A DNA stretch of 36,076 nt from Candidatus Gastranaerophilales bacterium (GTDB lineage Bacteria > Cyanobacteriota > Vampirovibrionia > Gastranaerophilales > Gastranaerophilaceae): NCBI GenBank assembly GCA_944322755.1, contig CALUPY010000025.1:1-36076 (forward strand), given 5' to 3'. How positions within the stretch are numbered: the stretch's first letter is position 1; every line of letters starts with the position of its first letter. Below the pieces are notes generated by a model that saw nothing but the letters and a program-made list of their open reading frames with translations, ran no database searches and was not told where the DNA came from. The position numbers and the translations under genes are program-made. This document shows, piece by piece, positions 1-7,680 of this stretch.

Positions 1-407
1 AAGTTCATTTGATGGTGCCGAAATGGGTCTAATTTAAATACCTCCGCTCTCGCTACGGTTTGTCGCCACATCGGCAAGAAAGATTTCAATGTTCAATTCA
101 GGTGTACAATACCCGCCAGATTTTATTCTAATAAAGAAATATCTTATAGTCAAATGCATAACCGAAAAAAAAGGACTTGTAAAAAAACAAGTCCTGCTGT
201 CTGGAATTAAGAATAGTTGGAAGTATGAAAAAGATTTAATTATATTTAACAGAAATTTTTCGTTTTCAACAATTAGTCACTACGGCAATTATTAGAATAA
301 CCACCATGGTAAGAAACTTTATAAAATTTAATATTCAAAACTCATGTTAAATAATTCTGACAATTTTATAGTATAGTAAACTTGTATAGCTTTATAAGGA
401 AATAAGA
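1..407. other. Intergenic stretch with repeat-like debris
   Basis: No convincing gene is visible in the first 407 bases. Bases 16-76 can fold on themselves: TGCCGA at 16-21 is the reverse complement of TCGGCA at 71-76, with TGG/CCA pairing just inside. This looks like a fragment of a structured intergenic repeat cut by the window edge. A leftward terminator lies at 165-196. A 68-codon plus-strand frame at 89-295 runs through that terminator and has no good ribosome site, so I do not call it. The promoter of the phosphate operon should lie in the last 60 bases (TATAGT at 373-378 is a possible -10). Confidence 0.5.
165..196 (-). terminator. Rho-independent terminator, leftward
   Basis: Read on the minus strand, GGACTTGT pairs with ACAAGTCC around a T-rich loop and is followed by eight T. 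It would end a transcript coming from the right, but no minus-strand gene is visible between it and the phosphate operon, so its transcript may be a short non-coding RNA from 200-400. Confidence 0.7.
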
Positions 408-1049
408 ATGAGTAAATTCAATTTGTTGGCTTATATTCTGCCTCCGGAAGAAAAAGTTTTTTACACACTTTTTGAAGAAAGCACAAACGTCTGCAAAGAA
501 GCAGCGAATCTGTTCAACGAAATTGTAACTAACGGTTTGACAGAAGATCAGATTATCACAGCAAAAAGACTAAAACACAAAAGCAATGATTTATTAAAAG
601 AAACCTTGCATCAACTGAACATTACGCTCATAACACCTATTGACAGAGAAGATATTCAATGCATTGCTTCTTTATTAAACAAAATCACAAAAAGAATAGT
701 AAAGGCATCAGTGAATCTTAGAGTTTACAGACTTGACCTCTACACAGACAATATGAAAAAACAAGCCCAAACCCTTATGAGAGCTACTGAAGAACTAATG
801 TTCATAATTCACAAATTCAAAAAACAAAGCTCGATTAAAGAAATGACTGAAAGCAATTTGAAAATGAAAGAAATTGAATCTCACGGGGATGAAATTTTGT
901 ATCACGCAATGGATGAATTGTTCTCGGGAAAATACGACGCACTCAACGTATTGAAACTCAGAGATATACATAAAGACCTGGAAAATGCGCTTGATAGCTG
1001 TTTTTCCGTTTCTGACCAGGTTGTAAACGTCGTATTAAAACAAAGTTAG
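408..1049 (+). CDS. DUF47 (PhoU-like) phosphate transport regulator
   Basis: This 213-residue protein is entirely helical in character and matches the DUF47/PhoU_div family. Members are usually encoded next to PiT phosphate permeases and are thought to modulate them in the cytoplasm. The N-terminal start (FNLLAYILPPEEKVFYTLFEE) and the late acidic/His segment around residues 160-190 (KMKEIESHGDEILYHAMDEL) are typical; PhoU-like proteins bind metal through such acidic patches. The start is supported by AAGGAAATAAGA just upstream. The PiT gene begins 21 bases after the stop, so the two are almost certainly co-transcribed. Family assignment is firm; the regulatory role is inferred from family context. 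No Pho box was recognised upstream. Confidence 0.88.
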   Translation: MSKFNLLAYILPPEEKVFYTLFEESTNVCKEAANLFNEIVTNGLTEDQIITAKRLKHKSNDLLKETLHQLNITLITPIDREDIQCIASLLNKITKRIVKASVNLRVYRLDLYTDNMKKQAQTLMRATEELMFIIHKFKKQSSIKEMTESNLKMKEIESHGDEILYHAMDELFSGKYDALNVLKLRDIHKDLENALDSCFSVSDQVVNVVLKQS

Positions 1050-1070
1050 ACATAACGAGAGTGAGAATTT

Positions 1071-2087
1071 ATGACAATATCGATAGTATTATTAATATTA
1101 GTAGTCGTAGGCGCCCTTGTTTTTGAATACATCAACGGATTTCACGATGCGGCAAACGCTATAGCGACAGTAGTTTCAACAAAAGTGCTCACCCCGAGAC
1201 AAGCGGTTATCTATGGTGCATCTCTTGAGTTTGGCGGTGCGTTGATGGGTACTCACGTAGCAAAAACAATAGGCGCGGGTATTATACACGCTGATACAAT
1301 TACCCTACATGTTATATTTTGTGCACTTTTAGGTGCAATCATTTGGAATTTAATCACCTGGTATTTCGGACTCCCATCCAGTTCTTCCCATGCTTTGATA
1401 GGCGGGCTGTTGGGTGCGTCTATAGTAAATGCGGGTTTTAGTTGTGTAATTTTCCCTAAACTTATGGAAAAAGTTATTGAGCCGATGTTTCTTGCTCCTG
1501 TAATAGGCTTTTGCGTTGGATTTGTCGTTATGGCAGTATTGCTTAGAATGTTTTACAAAGCTAATCCTGATAAGTTAAATCGCAGATTCCGTCGTGTGCA
1601 AATTTTTTCAGCAGGACTTATGGCTTTAAGCCACGGCTCTAACGATGCACAGAAAACGATGGGTATTATTACACTAGCACTTGTTGCAGGCGGTGTTATT
1701 CACAATTCTACACCAGAACATTTTGAAATACCTGTTTATGTAATACTTGCCTGTGCGACTGTAATGTCTCTGGGCGTAATGTCAGGCGGGTGGAAAATTA
1801 TTCGTACGATGGGAAGCAAGATAATAAAACTGAAACCGATTAACGGTTTTGCTGCAGAGACTTCTGCTGCATCTATCATTTTGCTGGCGTCTCACTTCGG
1901 CGTACCTTTGAGTACAACCCATGTTATTTCAACAGCTATTATGGGTGTAGGCACAACCTTCAAAGCACATGCCGTAAAATGGGGTGTAATCGGAAACATC
2001 GTATGTGCCTGGGTTTTGACAATACCAGTATGTATGCTAATATCAGGCAGTTTGTATGCTGTGTATAAATACTTTATCGCCGCATAG
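1071..2087 (+). CDS. pit: PiT-family inorganic phosphate permease
   Basis: A 338-residue polytopic inner-membrane protein of the PiT family, which imports phosphate (as metal-phosphate or with H+/Na+). The two inverted family signatures are both present: GFHDAANAIATVVS at residues 23-36 (D26, N29) and ALSHGSNDAQKTMG at 185-198 (N191, D192). A GLPSSSSHALIGG stretch lies at 100-112 and a second LSTTHV copy lies near the C terminus, matching the internal duplication of the family. Length fits the short bacterial PiT form. It follows the DUF47 gene closely and is terminated by a strong hairpin at 2110-2145. Whether the ion partner is H+ or Na+ cannot be told from sequence. Confidence 0.93.
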   Translation: MTISIVLLILVVVGALVFEYINGFHDAANAIATVVSTKVLTPRQAVIYGASLEFGGALMGTHVAKTIGAGIIHADTITLHVIFCALLGAIIWNLITWYFGLPSSSSHALIGGLLGASIVNAGFSCVIFPKLMEKVIEPMFLAPVIGFCVGFVVMAVLLRMFYKANPDKLNRRFRRVQIFSAGLMALSHGSNDAQKTMGIITLALVAGGVIHNSTPEHFEIPVYVILACATVMSLGVMSGGWKIIRTMGSKIIKLKPINGFAAETSAASIILLASHFGVPLSTTHVISTAIMGVGTTFKAHAVKWGVIGNIVCAWVLTIPVCMLISGSLYAVYKYFIAA

Positions 2088-2102
2088 ACAAAATAAAATA
2101 AA

Positions 2103-2711
2103 CTATTTCAAAGTCTTTTCGACATTTTTGTTGAAAAGACTTTTTAGTCCGAGTCCGGCCAGAGCAAAGCCGGCAGCTCCGACAATTGCGCCGAAGATTG
2201 CGTTTTTGGACAACAACTTGTATTTCACAATCACATCTTTCTTTGCTTTATTTAAAGTTTCCAAAAACAAGTCGGGATTAATTATTTTTAAATCGAGCAG
2301 TTTTTTATAAAGTTCAGTATTTTTTAAAAATTTTATCTCATGTCTCATGGTTTTATGAGCTGAGTTTGCATCATCTATTGCGCTTTTTAATGTTTGAGAA
2401 CGTTTGCTTTTCGGTGTATCTAAAAGTTTTTCAATCACACTTTCTGCGTTTTCTACACTTTTTATTGAATCAATTGTTCTGTTGATTTTAGTTGCAGTTG
2501 CCAAATCTATATCACCATTTGCTACAGCGTCAAGAACAGCCTGCTTGTTAAATGAGTCATGATAATTTTTATATATTACACTGGTGCGCTGTGTTTGTCG
2601 GTCGATTTTATCTAAAGTTTTTGAAGACGGATGTTTAAAGCCGTATAAACCGCCGGCAAGTGCCCCTGACGAACCATATATAAGTGCAGTTTTTTTATCT
2701 GACGTTTGCAT
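2103..2711 (-). CDS. Unknown protein with glycine-rich terminal hydrophobic segments
   Basis: I do not recognise this 202-residue protein. It has a short polar N terminus, then a glycine-rich hydrophobic stretch (about residues 9-24, ALIYGSSGALAGGLYGF). A long charged helical middle (about 30-165) follows, then a second hydrophobic glycine-rich segment near 170-192 (FGAIVGAAGFALAGLGL), and a basic tail. There is no classical signal peptide. The build resembles other unknown proteins in this window (two hydrophobic segments around a helical body). AAGGGAATT precedes the ATG. It is convergent with pit and shares DNA with pit's terminator. Probably a small membrane-associated protein. Confidence 0.7.
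   Translation of the reverse strand: MQTSDKKTALIYGSSGALAGGLYGFKHPSSKTLDKIDRQTQRTSVIYKNYHDSFNKQAVLDAVANGDIDLATATKINRTIDSIKSVENAESVIEKLLDTPKSKRSQTLKSAIDDANSAHKTMRHEIKFLKNTELYKKLLDLKIINPDLFLETLNKAKKDVIVKYKLLSKNAIFGAIVGAAGFALAGLGLKSLFNKNVEKTLK
2110..2145 (+). terminator. Terminator after pit, inside the convergent gene's 3' end
   Basis: AAAGTCTTTTCGACA pairs with TGTTGAAAAGACTTT (one G-U) and is followed by T residues. The hairpin sits inside the last codons of the convergent minus-strand gene, so that gene's C terminus is encoded by the hairpin. Confidence 0.8.
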
Positions 2712-2791
2712 ACATAATTCCCTTTAATTGTATAACAAGTATAAAACTCTAAAGGCAAAAATTTGCTAAAATAAATAAGAAATATTAAAAA

Positions 2792-3427
2792 TTATTTACC
2801 TGCAGCTTTTCTTAATTCATATATTTCTTCTATATGACGCCTGTCTAAATCAACAGGCGAACCCAACATTAAAGACTGCAGGTATATCTGCGCATAAACT
2901 TCTGCCGTATCCGTTTTGTAATAGGCTTCTTTCAAATTTTTTCCGCCCACAATAATTCCATGATTTGCCATCAGAACCGTATCCAGCTTAACAAAAAACT
3001 TTGATGTATTTTCAACAAGCTCATTGGAAGACGGCATTGCATATTCAGCAACGGGAATTTCTCCAAAATAGAAAACATTTTCGGATATAATCGGTCTTGA
3101 TAATGGCTTATGACAAACTGCAAATGTAGAAACATACGGAGCATGACAATGAACAATTGCATTCAAATCCTGACGCATTTGATAAATTCTGGTATGCAAA
3201 TGTTTTTCAGAAGAAGGTTTTCGATTTCCATCGATAAGGTTTCCTTCTGCATCCATTAAAACTATATCATCCTCAGAAAGCTCATATAGGCATGTTCCGG
3301 AACCAGTAATCAGTATATTTTCGCCAAAACGAAGGCTGATATTACCTGATGTACCCGGAGACATATTCTTAGATCCGAGTTTTTCACCGATTCTTATGAT
3401 TTGTTGTTTTGCTTCTGATATATCCAT
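2792..3427 (-). CDS. Class II aldolase/adducin family protein (FucA-like)
   Basis: A 211-residue, full-length member of the zinc-dependent class II aldolase family (L-fuculose-1-phosphate aldolase, L-ribulose-5-phosphate 4-epimerase, MtnB). Zinc ligands H93, H95 (IVHCHAPY) and H156 (MANHGIIVGG) are present, as are the conserved E74 (SSEKHLHT) and the phosphate-binding GTSGNIS loop at 25-31. The reaction would be cleavage of a deoxy-sugar phosphate to DHAP and an aldehyde, or a related retro-aldol step. No sugar kinase, isomerase or methionine-salvage neighbour is present, so the substrate cannot be fixed. The Shine-Dalgarno is weak. Fuculose-phosphate aldolase is the likeliest label, but the exact activity is open. 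Confidence 0.85.
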   Translation of the reverse strand: MDISEAKQQIIRIGEKLGSKNMSPGTSGNISLRFGENILITGSGTCLYELSEDDIVLMDAEGNLIDGNRKPSSEKHLHTRIYQMRQDLNAIVHCHAPYVSTFAVCHKPLSRPIISENVFYFGEIPVAEYAMPSSNELVENTSKFFVKLDTVLMANHGIIVGGKNLKEAYYKTDTAEVYAQIYLQSLMLGSPVDLDRRHIEEIYELRKAAGK

Positions 3428-3603
3428 GTCTTTTATTCTATCAAATTTTTCTATAAAATGATATAATAAAAGTGTAGTATGTATGAAAATTTTTGAATTG
3501 TTAATTCTAAAAATCCTTTATACAAAATTTTACAAGCACCTGAACGCAACAAATTCCATAAGAATTATAGTGTGCAAGCCAAAACCAGATAATTGAGGAA
3601 AAC

Positions 3604-4386
3604 ATGAGAGCAGAGGAAATAAACTTCACTGAAGTGAGCAGCTGGTTGGAAGAATATCAGTCACTAACCTCGGAAAAATCAAAAAAACAGTTACAAAATC
3701 TTATTGCTATTACATGCCTGCCGCTTGTGAAAAGAATAGCAAGAAATCTGGCAAGGCGTGCTACCGACCCTATTGAAGATATTATTCAGGTAGGAAGTCT
3801 CGGCTTGATAAAAGCTATTCAGTTATACAATCCGCAAGTAAGCAAAAATTTCAAAACTTATGCAACTTATTTGATAACAGGCGAAATCAGACACTATCTG
3901 AGAGACAAAGCCTCTATGATAAAAGCCCCGCGTGCCATACAAGAACTTGCATACAGAGTTAACAAAATAACTCTTGAACTCGCAGAAGAACTAGGAGAAA
4001 AACCAACAGAAACCCAGGTTGCGTCTAAGATGGATGTGCCAGTTTCCAAAGTATATGAAGCTATCGAAGTAGACAGAAGAAAACAAACTCTTTCTCTTGA
4101 CCAATTAACTTTTCAGGAAAATGATGATTTTTCTAACTGGGATGAAAAAATCCCTGATGTGAACTATCAGAACTATCAGTCTGTTCAGGAAGACCGCATC
4201 ATGCTTTTTGAATCTCTGAAAAATCTTGAACCATCTTTGCAGGAAATTATAAAAATGACATATTTTGATGATATGAGTCAGGTAGAAATTGCAAAAAGAC
4301 TAAACATCTCCCAGATGCAGGTATCGAGAAAACTCAAAAAGGCAACCAATCTGCTGCATGAAATGATTGAGGAAAAACGGGCGTAA
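3604..4386 (+). CDS. SigB/SigF-type (group 3) RNA polymerase sigma factor
   Basis: This 260-residue alternative sigma factor has region 2 at about residues 37-105 (EDIIQVGSLGLIKAIQLY, then the core-binding and -10 helix up to GEIRHYLRD). Region 3 is at about 115-165 and a region 4 helix-turn-helix is at about 205-255 (MSQVEIAKRLNISQMQVSRKLKKA). It lacks region 1.1 and is closest in style to the SigB/SigF/SigG class. The start is preceded by TTGAGGAAAAC. The prepilin peptidase gene starts 3 bases after its stop, so the two form a translationally close operon. In Synechocystis the group 3 factor SigF controls pilin expression and motility, which makes a pilus-related regulon a reasonable inference. 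No anti-sigma gene is adjacent. Confidence 0.87.
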   Translation: MRAEEINFTEVSSWLEEYQSLTSEKSKKQLQNLIAITCLPLVKRIARNLARRATDPIEDIIQVGSLGLIKAIQLYNPQVSKNFKTYATYLITGEIRHYLRDKASMIKAPRAIQELAYRVNKITLELAEELGEKPTETQVASKMDVPVSKVYEAIEVDRRKQTLSLDQLTFQENDDFSNWDEKIPDVNYQNYQSVQEDRIMLFESLKNLEPSLQEIIKMTYFDDMSQVEIAKRLNISQMQVSRKLKKATNLLHEMIEEKRA

Positions 4387-4389
4387 ACA

Positions 4390-5361
4390 ATGGAACTGAT
4401 ATTCTGTATTTATGCATTTATATTCGGATTATGCTTTGGCAGTTTTTTAAATGTCGTAGTGTTAAGGGGGTTCAGCGGCGAATCTATTGTACTCCCTCCA
4501 TCAAAATGCCCACATTGTAAACACAAACTCGCCTGGTATGACAATATCCCCGTTTTATCTTTCTTATTGCTTCTGGGAAAATGCAGATATTGTAAAGCAA
4601 AAATCAGTTTTCAATATCCTGTTGTTGAACTAATAACAGGTTTGTTATTTCTCGGACTCTTTTACAAATTCGGTCTCAGTCTGAATTTCATATTTCTGGC
4701 AATTGCCTCTTGTTTATTTGTGATTATGGCAGTTTGTGACATTAGAGAGAAAGTTATTTTCGAAATACACGCATATTTACTTGCTATATTGGGATTGGTC
4801 TACAATTTTTTCAACATAGCCGGTGAAAATGCAGCCAAAGTACACTTTTCTCCTTTTGGGCATATGATTACAATAAATCAAACATTTATCTATGCCGTTC
4901 TCGGATTGATAGCAGGCGTAATAATTATGGAGGGACTTGCGAGAATACCAAAATTTTTAACAGGCAAACGAGCATTTGGTGAAGGTGACTCGTATATTGC
5001 TGGCGCACTTGGTGCTTTTTTCGGACTTCCCAATTTAATTGTAATTCTTATTCTTAGTGTACTGTTGCAGTCATTAATAGTTCTTCCCATGTATTTTTAT
5101 AAACTTTTTAAAGCAAAAGATTTTAAGCTTCTCAGTGCATTGATTCTGCTGTTTGTTATGGTCATTTTATTTAAAATCGGCGATTATGCAGGAGTTTTTG
5201 AATCAACAGGTTTTTATATCTTTTCAGTTGTGTTGCTTGTACTTATAGGCTTATACTGCTGCAGAAAAATATTCAGCTCAATTAAAACAGACACAAATCT
5301 CACTTACCTCCCGTTCGGTCCTGCATTATTGCTTGCAGCTGTAGTAATTATGTTTGTTTAA
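4390..5361 (+). CDS. pilD: Type IV prepilin peptidase / methylase
   Basis: A 323-residue polytopic membrane aspartic protease (A24 family) that cleaves and N-methylates type IV pilin-like leaders at the cytoplasmic face. The N-terminal domain starts with FGSFLNVVVLR and carries the zinc tetrad C40-x2-C43 and C65-x2-C68. The catalytic aspartates are D117 (VCDIREKVI) and D200 in the GEGD motif at 197-200. The motif continues as SYIAG rather than the common VKL-type sequence, but the essential G-x-G-D is intact. About eight membrane segments are visible, and the C terminus is longer than in the minimal family. Because the cysteine domain is kept, methylation is likely retained. No pilin gene is in the window. 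Coupled to the sigma factor upstream. Confidence 0.92.
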   Translation: MELIFCIYAFIFGLCFGSFLNVVVLRGFSGESIVLPPSKCPHCKHKLAWYDNIPVLSFLLLLGKCRYCKAKISFQYPVVELITGLLFLGLFYKFGLSLNFIFLAIASCLFVIMAVCDIREKVIFEIHAYLLAILGLVYNFFNIAGENAAKVHFSPFGHMITINQTFIYAVLGLIAGVIIMEGLARIPKFLTGKRAFGEGDSYIAGALGAFFGLPNLIVILILSVLLQSLIVLPMYFYKLFKAKDFKLLSALILLFVMVILFKIGDYAGVFESTGFYIFSVVLLVLIGLYCCRKIFSSIKTDTNLTYLPFGPALLLAAVVIMFV

Positions 5362-5500
5362 AAGAACATAAATCCGCATTTCATATGGCTTTTGTATAGG
5401 TTTTTAAGATTCAAATAGCCCGTTGAGATAACCTTTTATGGTAATGTTTTTTGACAAATTTCACAGTAATAATGCAACATAAGATGTTAATTATTCTAAG

Positions 5501-5553
5501 TTAGATTGTCAATAAAATCTAATTTAAAAAGCTTGCTTATTAAGGAGGGAAAG
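5501..5553 (+). promoter_or_regulatory. Leader of the SLH protein gene with hairpin and strong ribosome site
   Basis: TTAGATT and AATCTAA form an inverted repeat around 5501-5524, and AAGGAGG lies 6-8 bases before the ATG at 5554. This strong ribosome site decides the start: the frame is open further upstream (an ATG at 5506), but that ATG has no ribosome site and sits in the hairpin. Confidence 0.55.
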
Positions 5554-7614
5554 ATGACAATTAACAAACTTACGCTTGCTGCAGCCCTTACTATCGGACT
5601 GATGGCGGGCACAATGAATTCGGGGATTGCAAGTGTAGATATTTCAACTATAGATATGACGAAACTTGCAGCTTGTCCGTGTCAGGCTGATGTAACACCA
5701 TCAACGGCAGCATGCCCCGTTTGTAATGAACCTGCATGTGACTGTGATTGCGGTTGCGAACCTGACCCTTGCGGATGTACAGGTGCTGCAGCACCATGCG
5801 GATGCGGATGTGAGCCGGATCCTTGCGGATGCGAGCCATGCACATGCGAACCTACTCCGTCAATATCTGCTGTTGTAGATCCGAAATGCGACGGAAAATA
5901 TGAAGCAAAACAGATTTATTCTTATCCCAGCTCTATCTTCTCTGACAGCCAAAGAGTCGGAACAACCGAAAACAACGTAATAATCGGAGAAGGTTATGGT
6001 AACGGATGCGGATGCAACTTATGTCCTACACCGGGTGTTCCTGTTGCAATCAAACCGCAGTGCGGATGTCCGACAGATTGTCAAACTACCGGTGCGGCTG
6101 CTCCGGTTGGATTGCCGGTAATCGGCCCGTCACTTGATTGTATTACAGGATGCGCAGCTCCGGCCGAGCCTGTTGCGCCTGCCTGCACGGCTTGCGGCGA
6201 ACCCGAACAGTGCGGCATTGATATTTCAACATGTTCTTGCATGGATGTTATAAACAGAACTATCGTTCCATTTAACGCTCCTGTAACCGGTGGAGCCGCT
6301 CCGCTTGCTTGTTCATTTGATGATGTTCCGACAGGATACTGGGCAAACTGTGAAATCAACAAACTTGCAGAAAACAAAGTTGTAGCAGGATACCCTGACA
6401 GAACCTTCAAACCGAATCTACCCGTATCAAGAGCAGAAATCGCATCAATGATAGTAAACGGATTTAACCTGAGAAGCCAGGAAGGCTGCCCGCAAAAGGT
6501 ATTTAAAGATGTGCCGAAAGACCACTGGGCAAATCAGGCTATCAATGTCAGTGTAGCAAACGGAATTATGGCAGGTTATCCGAACAATACGTTCAGACCG
6601 AATGAACCTGTATCAAGAGCAGAAGCAATGGCTGCACTTGCGAAAGGCATTCCATGCGAAATGGATTCATGCAAAGCGGAAGAACTTCTTAAAAAATTCT
6701 GCGATGGAGACAAAGTTCCAAGCTGGGCAAAAATACCTATTGCGAAGAACATTGAAATCGGTGCTTTAAATGATTCACCTTACGGCAATGAGATAATGGC
6801 ACACAAAGATGCCAGCCGTGCAGATGTAGCTTCAATGCTCGAACAGGTAAGAATTTCTATGGGATATTCTAACAAAGACATAGCTTCAGCAGACTGCGGC
6901 TGCACAGGCGGTGCTGCTTTCATGGCAAAAGATGAAGTTGTGCAGGTACCTGTATTGAAGTTAAAATTCCAGGATGAAATTTCTTCCCGCCATGCCAATA
7001 TAGGCGACCTGTTTGCAGCTAAAACTCTTGAACCGGTATGCATAAATGGTCAAAACTTCCCGAAAGGCTCAATGGTTTACGGCAAAGTTACAGAAGTTCA
7101 AAGACCGACAAACAACTGCGGCGGTGCATTAAAACTTTCATTCAACACAATCAAATGTGATAAATGCAAAGCTGATTTGCCAAAACAGGTGCTCACTGCA
7201 CAGGTTGATAAAGTTAAAAAACCTAACTTTGTTGCAAGACTTGTTACCGCTCCGTTCACATGGGCAGGAAGTATCGTCGGTATCACAGGCAGAACTGTAG
7301 GCGGCGCCATCATGGCCTTAGGAAATGCCGTTGAACGAGTAGGTGATGATACCGGTCTTGTTCTCGGACAAACCTTCCAGGGTGCAATTCCTGCAGCAGG
7401 CAGAAGTTTATTCGATGGTGTAAAAACGGTTGTAAAAGCACCTATCGATGTAACAAGAACAGCATTAGCTGGTACTGCCGGTCTGTTCCAGACTACAATG
7501 GACGATGTAGCTTACATTGTTGACCCGAAAGGCAACAAAGTTGCTGCAGTCAACCCGAGAGAACACATTTCAGTTGCATTCGGAAATGACTCCTGCACTG
7601 CATACAATAAATAA
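5554..7614 (+). CDS. Cysteine-rich exported protein with two SLH domains
   Basis: Predicted 686 residues. A signal peptide covers about residues 1-26 (KLTLAAALTIGLMAG...GIASVD). A cysteine- and proline-rich region up to about 245 has CGC/CEPDPCGC units and repeated G-A-A-A-P spacers. Two S-layer homology domains follow at about 252-305 (FDDVPTGYWA...AGYPDRTFKPN) and 315-365 (FKDVPKDHWA...AGYPNNTFRPN), then a weaker third unit near 395-450. The last 220 residues form a beta-rich part (LKLKFQDEISS) and an alanine/glycine/threonine-rich helical part. SLH domains bind peptidoglycan-linked polymers, and in Cyanobacteria they anchor outer-membrane porins, but no OprB-type porin barrel is recognisable here. 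It is likely an abundant envelope-spacer or peptidoglycan-anchored protein. The many cysteines suggest disulfide cross-linking or metal binding. Exact role unknown. Confidence 0.85.
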   Translation: MTINKLTLAAALTIGLMAGTMNSGIASVDISTIDMTKLAACPCQADVTPSTAACPVCNEPACDCDCGCEPDPCGCTGAAAPCGCGCEPDPCGCEPCTCEPTPSISAVVDPKCDGKYEAKQIYSYPSSIFSDSQRVGTTENNVIIGEGYGNGCGCNLCPTPGVPVAIKPQCGCPTDCQTTGAAAPVGLPVIGPSLDCITGCAAPAEPVAPACTACGEPEQCGIDISTCSCMDVINRTIVPFNAPVTGGAAPLACSFDDVPTGYWANCEINKLAENKVVAGYPDRTFKPNLPVSRAEIASMIVNGFNLRSQEGCPQKVFKDVPKDHWANQAINVSVANGIMAGYPNNTFRPNEPVSRAEAMAALAKGIPCEMDSCKAEELLKKFCDGDKVPSWAKIPIAKNIEIGALNDSPYGNEIMAHKDASRADVASMLEQVRISMGYSNKDIASADCGCTGGAAFMAKDEVVQVPVLKLKFQDEISSRHANIGDLFAAKTLEPVCINGQNFPKGSMVYGKVTEVQRPTNNCGGALKLSFNTIKCDKCKADLPKQVLTAQVDKVKKPNFVARLVTAPFTWAGSIVGITGRTVGGAIMALGNAVERVGDDTGLVLGQTFQGAIPAAGRSLFDGVKTVVKAPIDVTRTALAGTAGLFQTTMDDVAYIVDPKGNKVAAVNPREHISVAFGNDSCTAYNK

Positions 7615-7637
7615 AATACCAATTGCCTATACAATAG

Positions 7638-7669
7638 AAAGCACAGTATGTGAATACATACTGTGCTTT
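7638..7669. terminator. Bidirectional terminator between the SLH gene and dnaE
   Basis: A perfect 14-bp stem (AAAGCACAGTATGT / ACATACTGTGCTTT) with a GAAT loop separates the two convergent genes. The T/A flanks are modest on each side. Confidence 0.8.
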
Positions 7670-7680
7670 GTTATTAAAAC

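Noticed and set aside
97-105. GTTCAATTC resembling a tRNA T-loop
   Set aside because: No matching acceptor, D-arm or anticodon arm can be built around it.
89-295. 68-codon plus-strand frame near the left edge
   Set aside because: It runs through a clear leftward terminator, has no ribosome site and no protein-like composition.
5506-5553. Upstream ATG extending the SLH protein by 16 residues
   Set aside because: It lies in a hairpin without a ribosome site and would spoil the signal peptide; the ATG at 5554 follows AAGGAGG.
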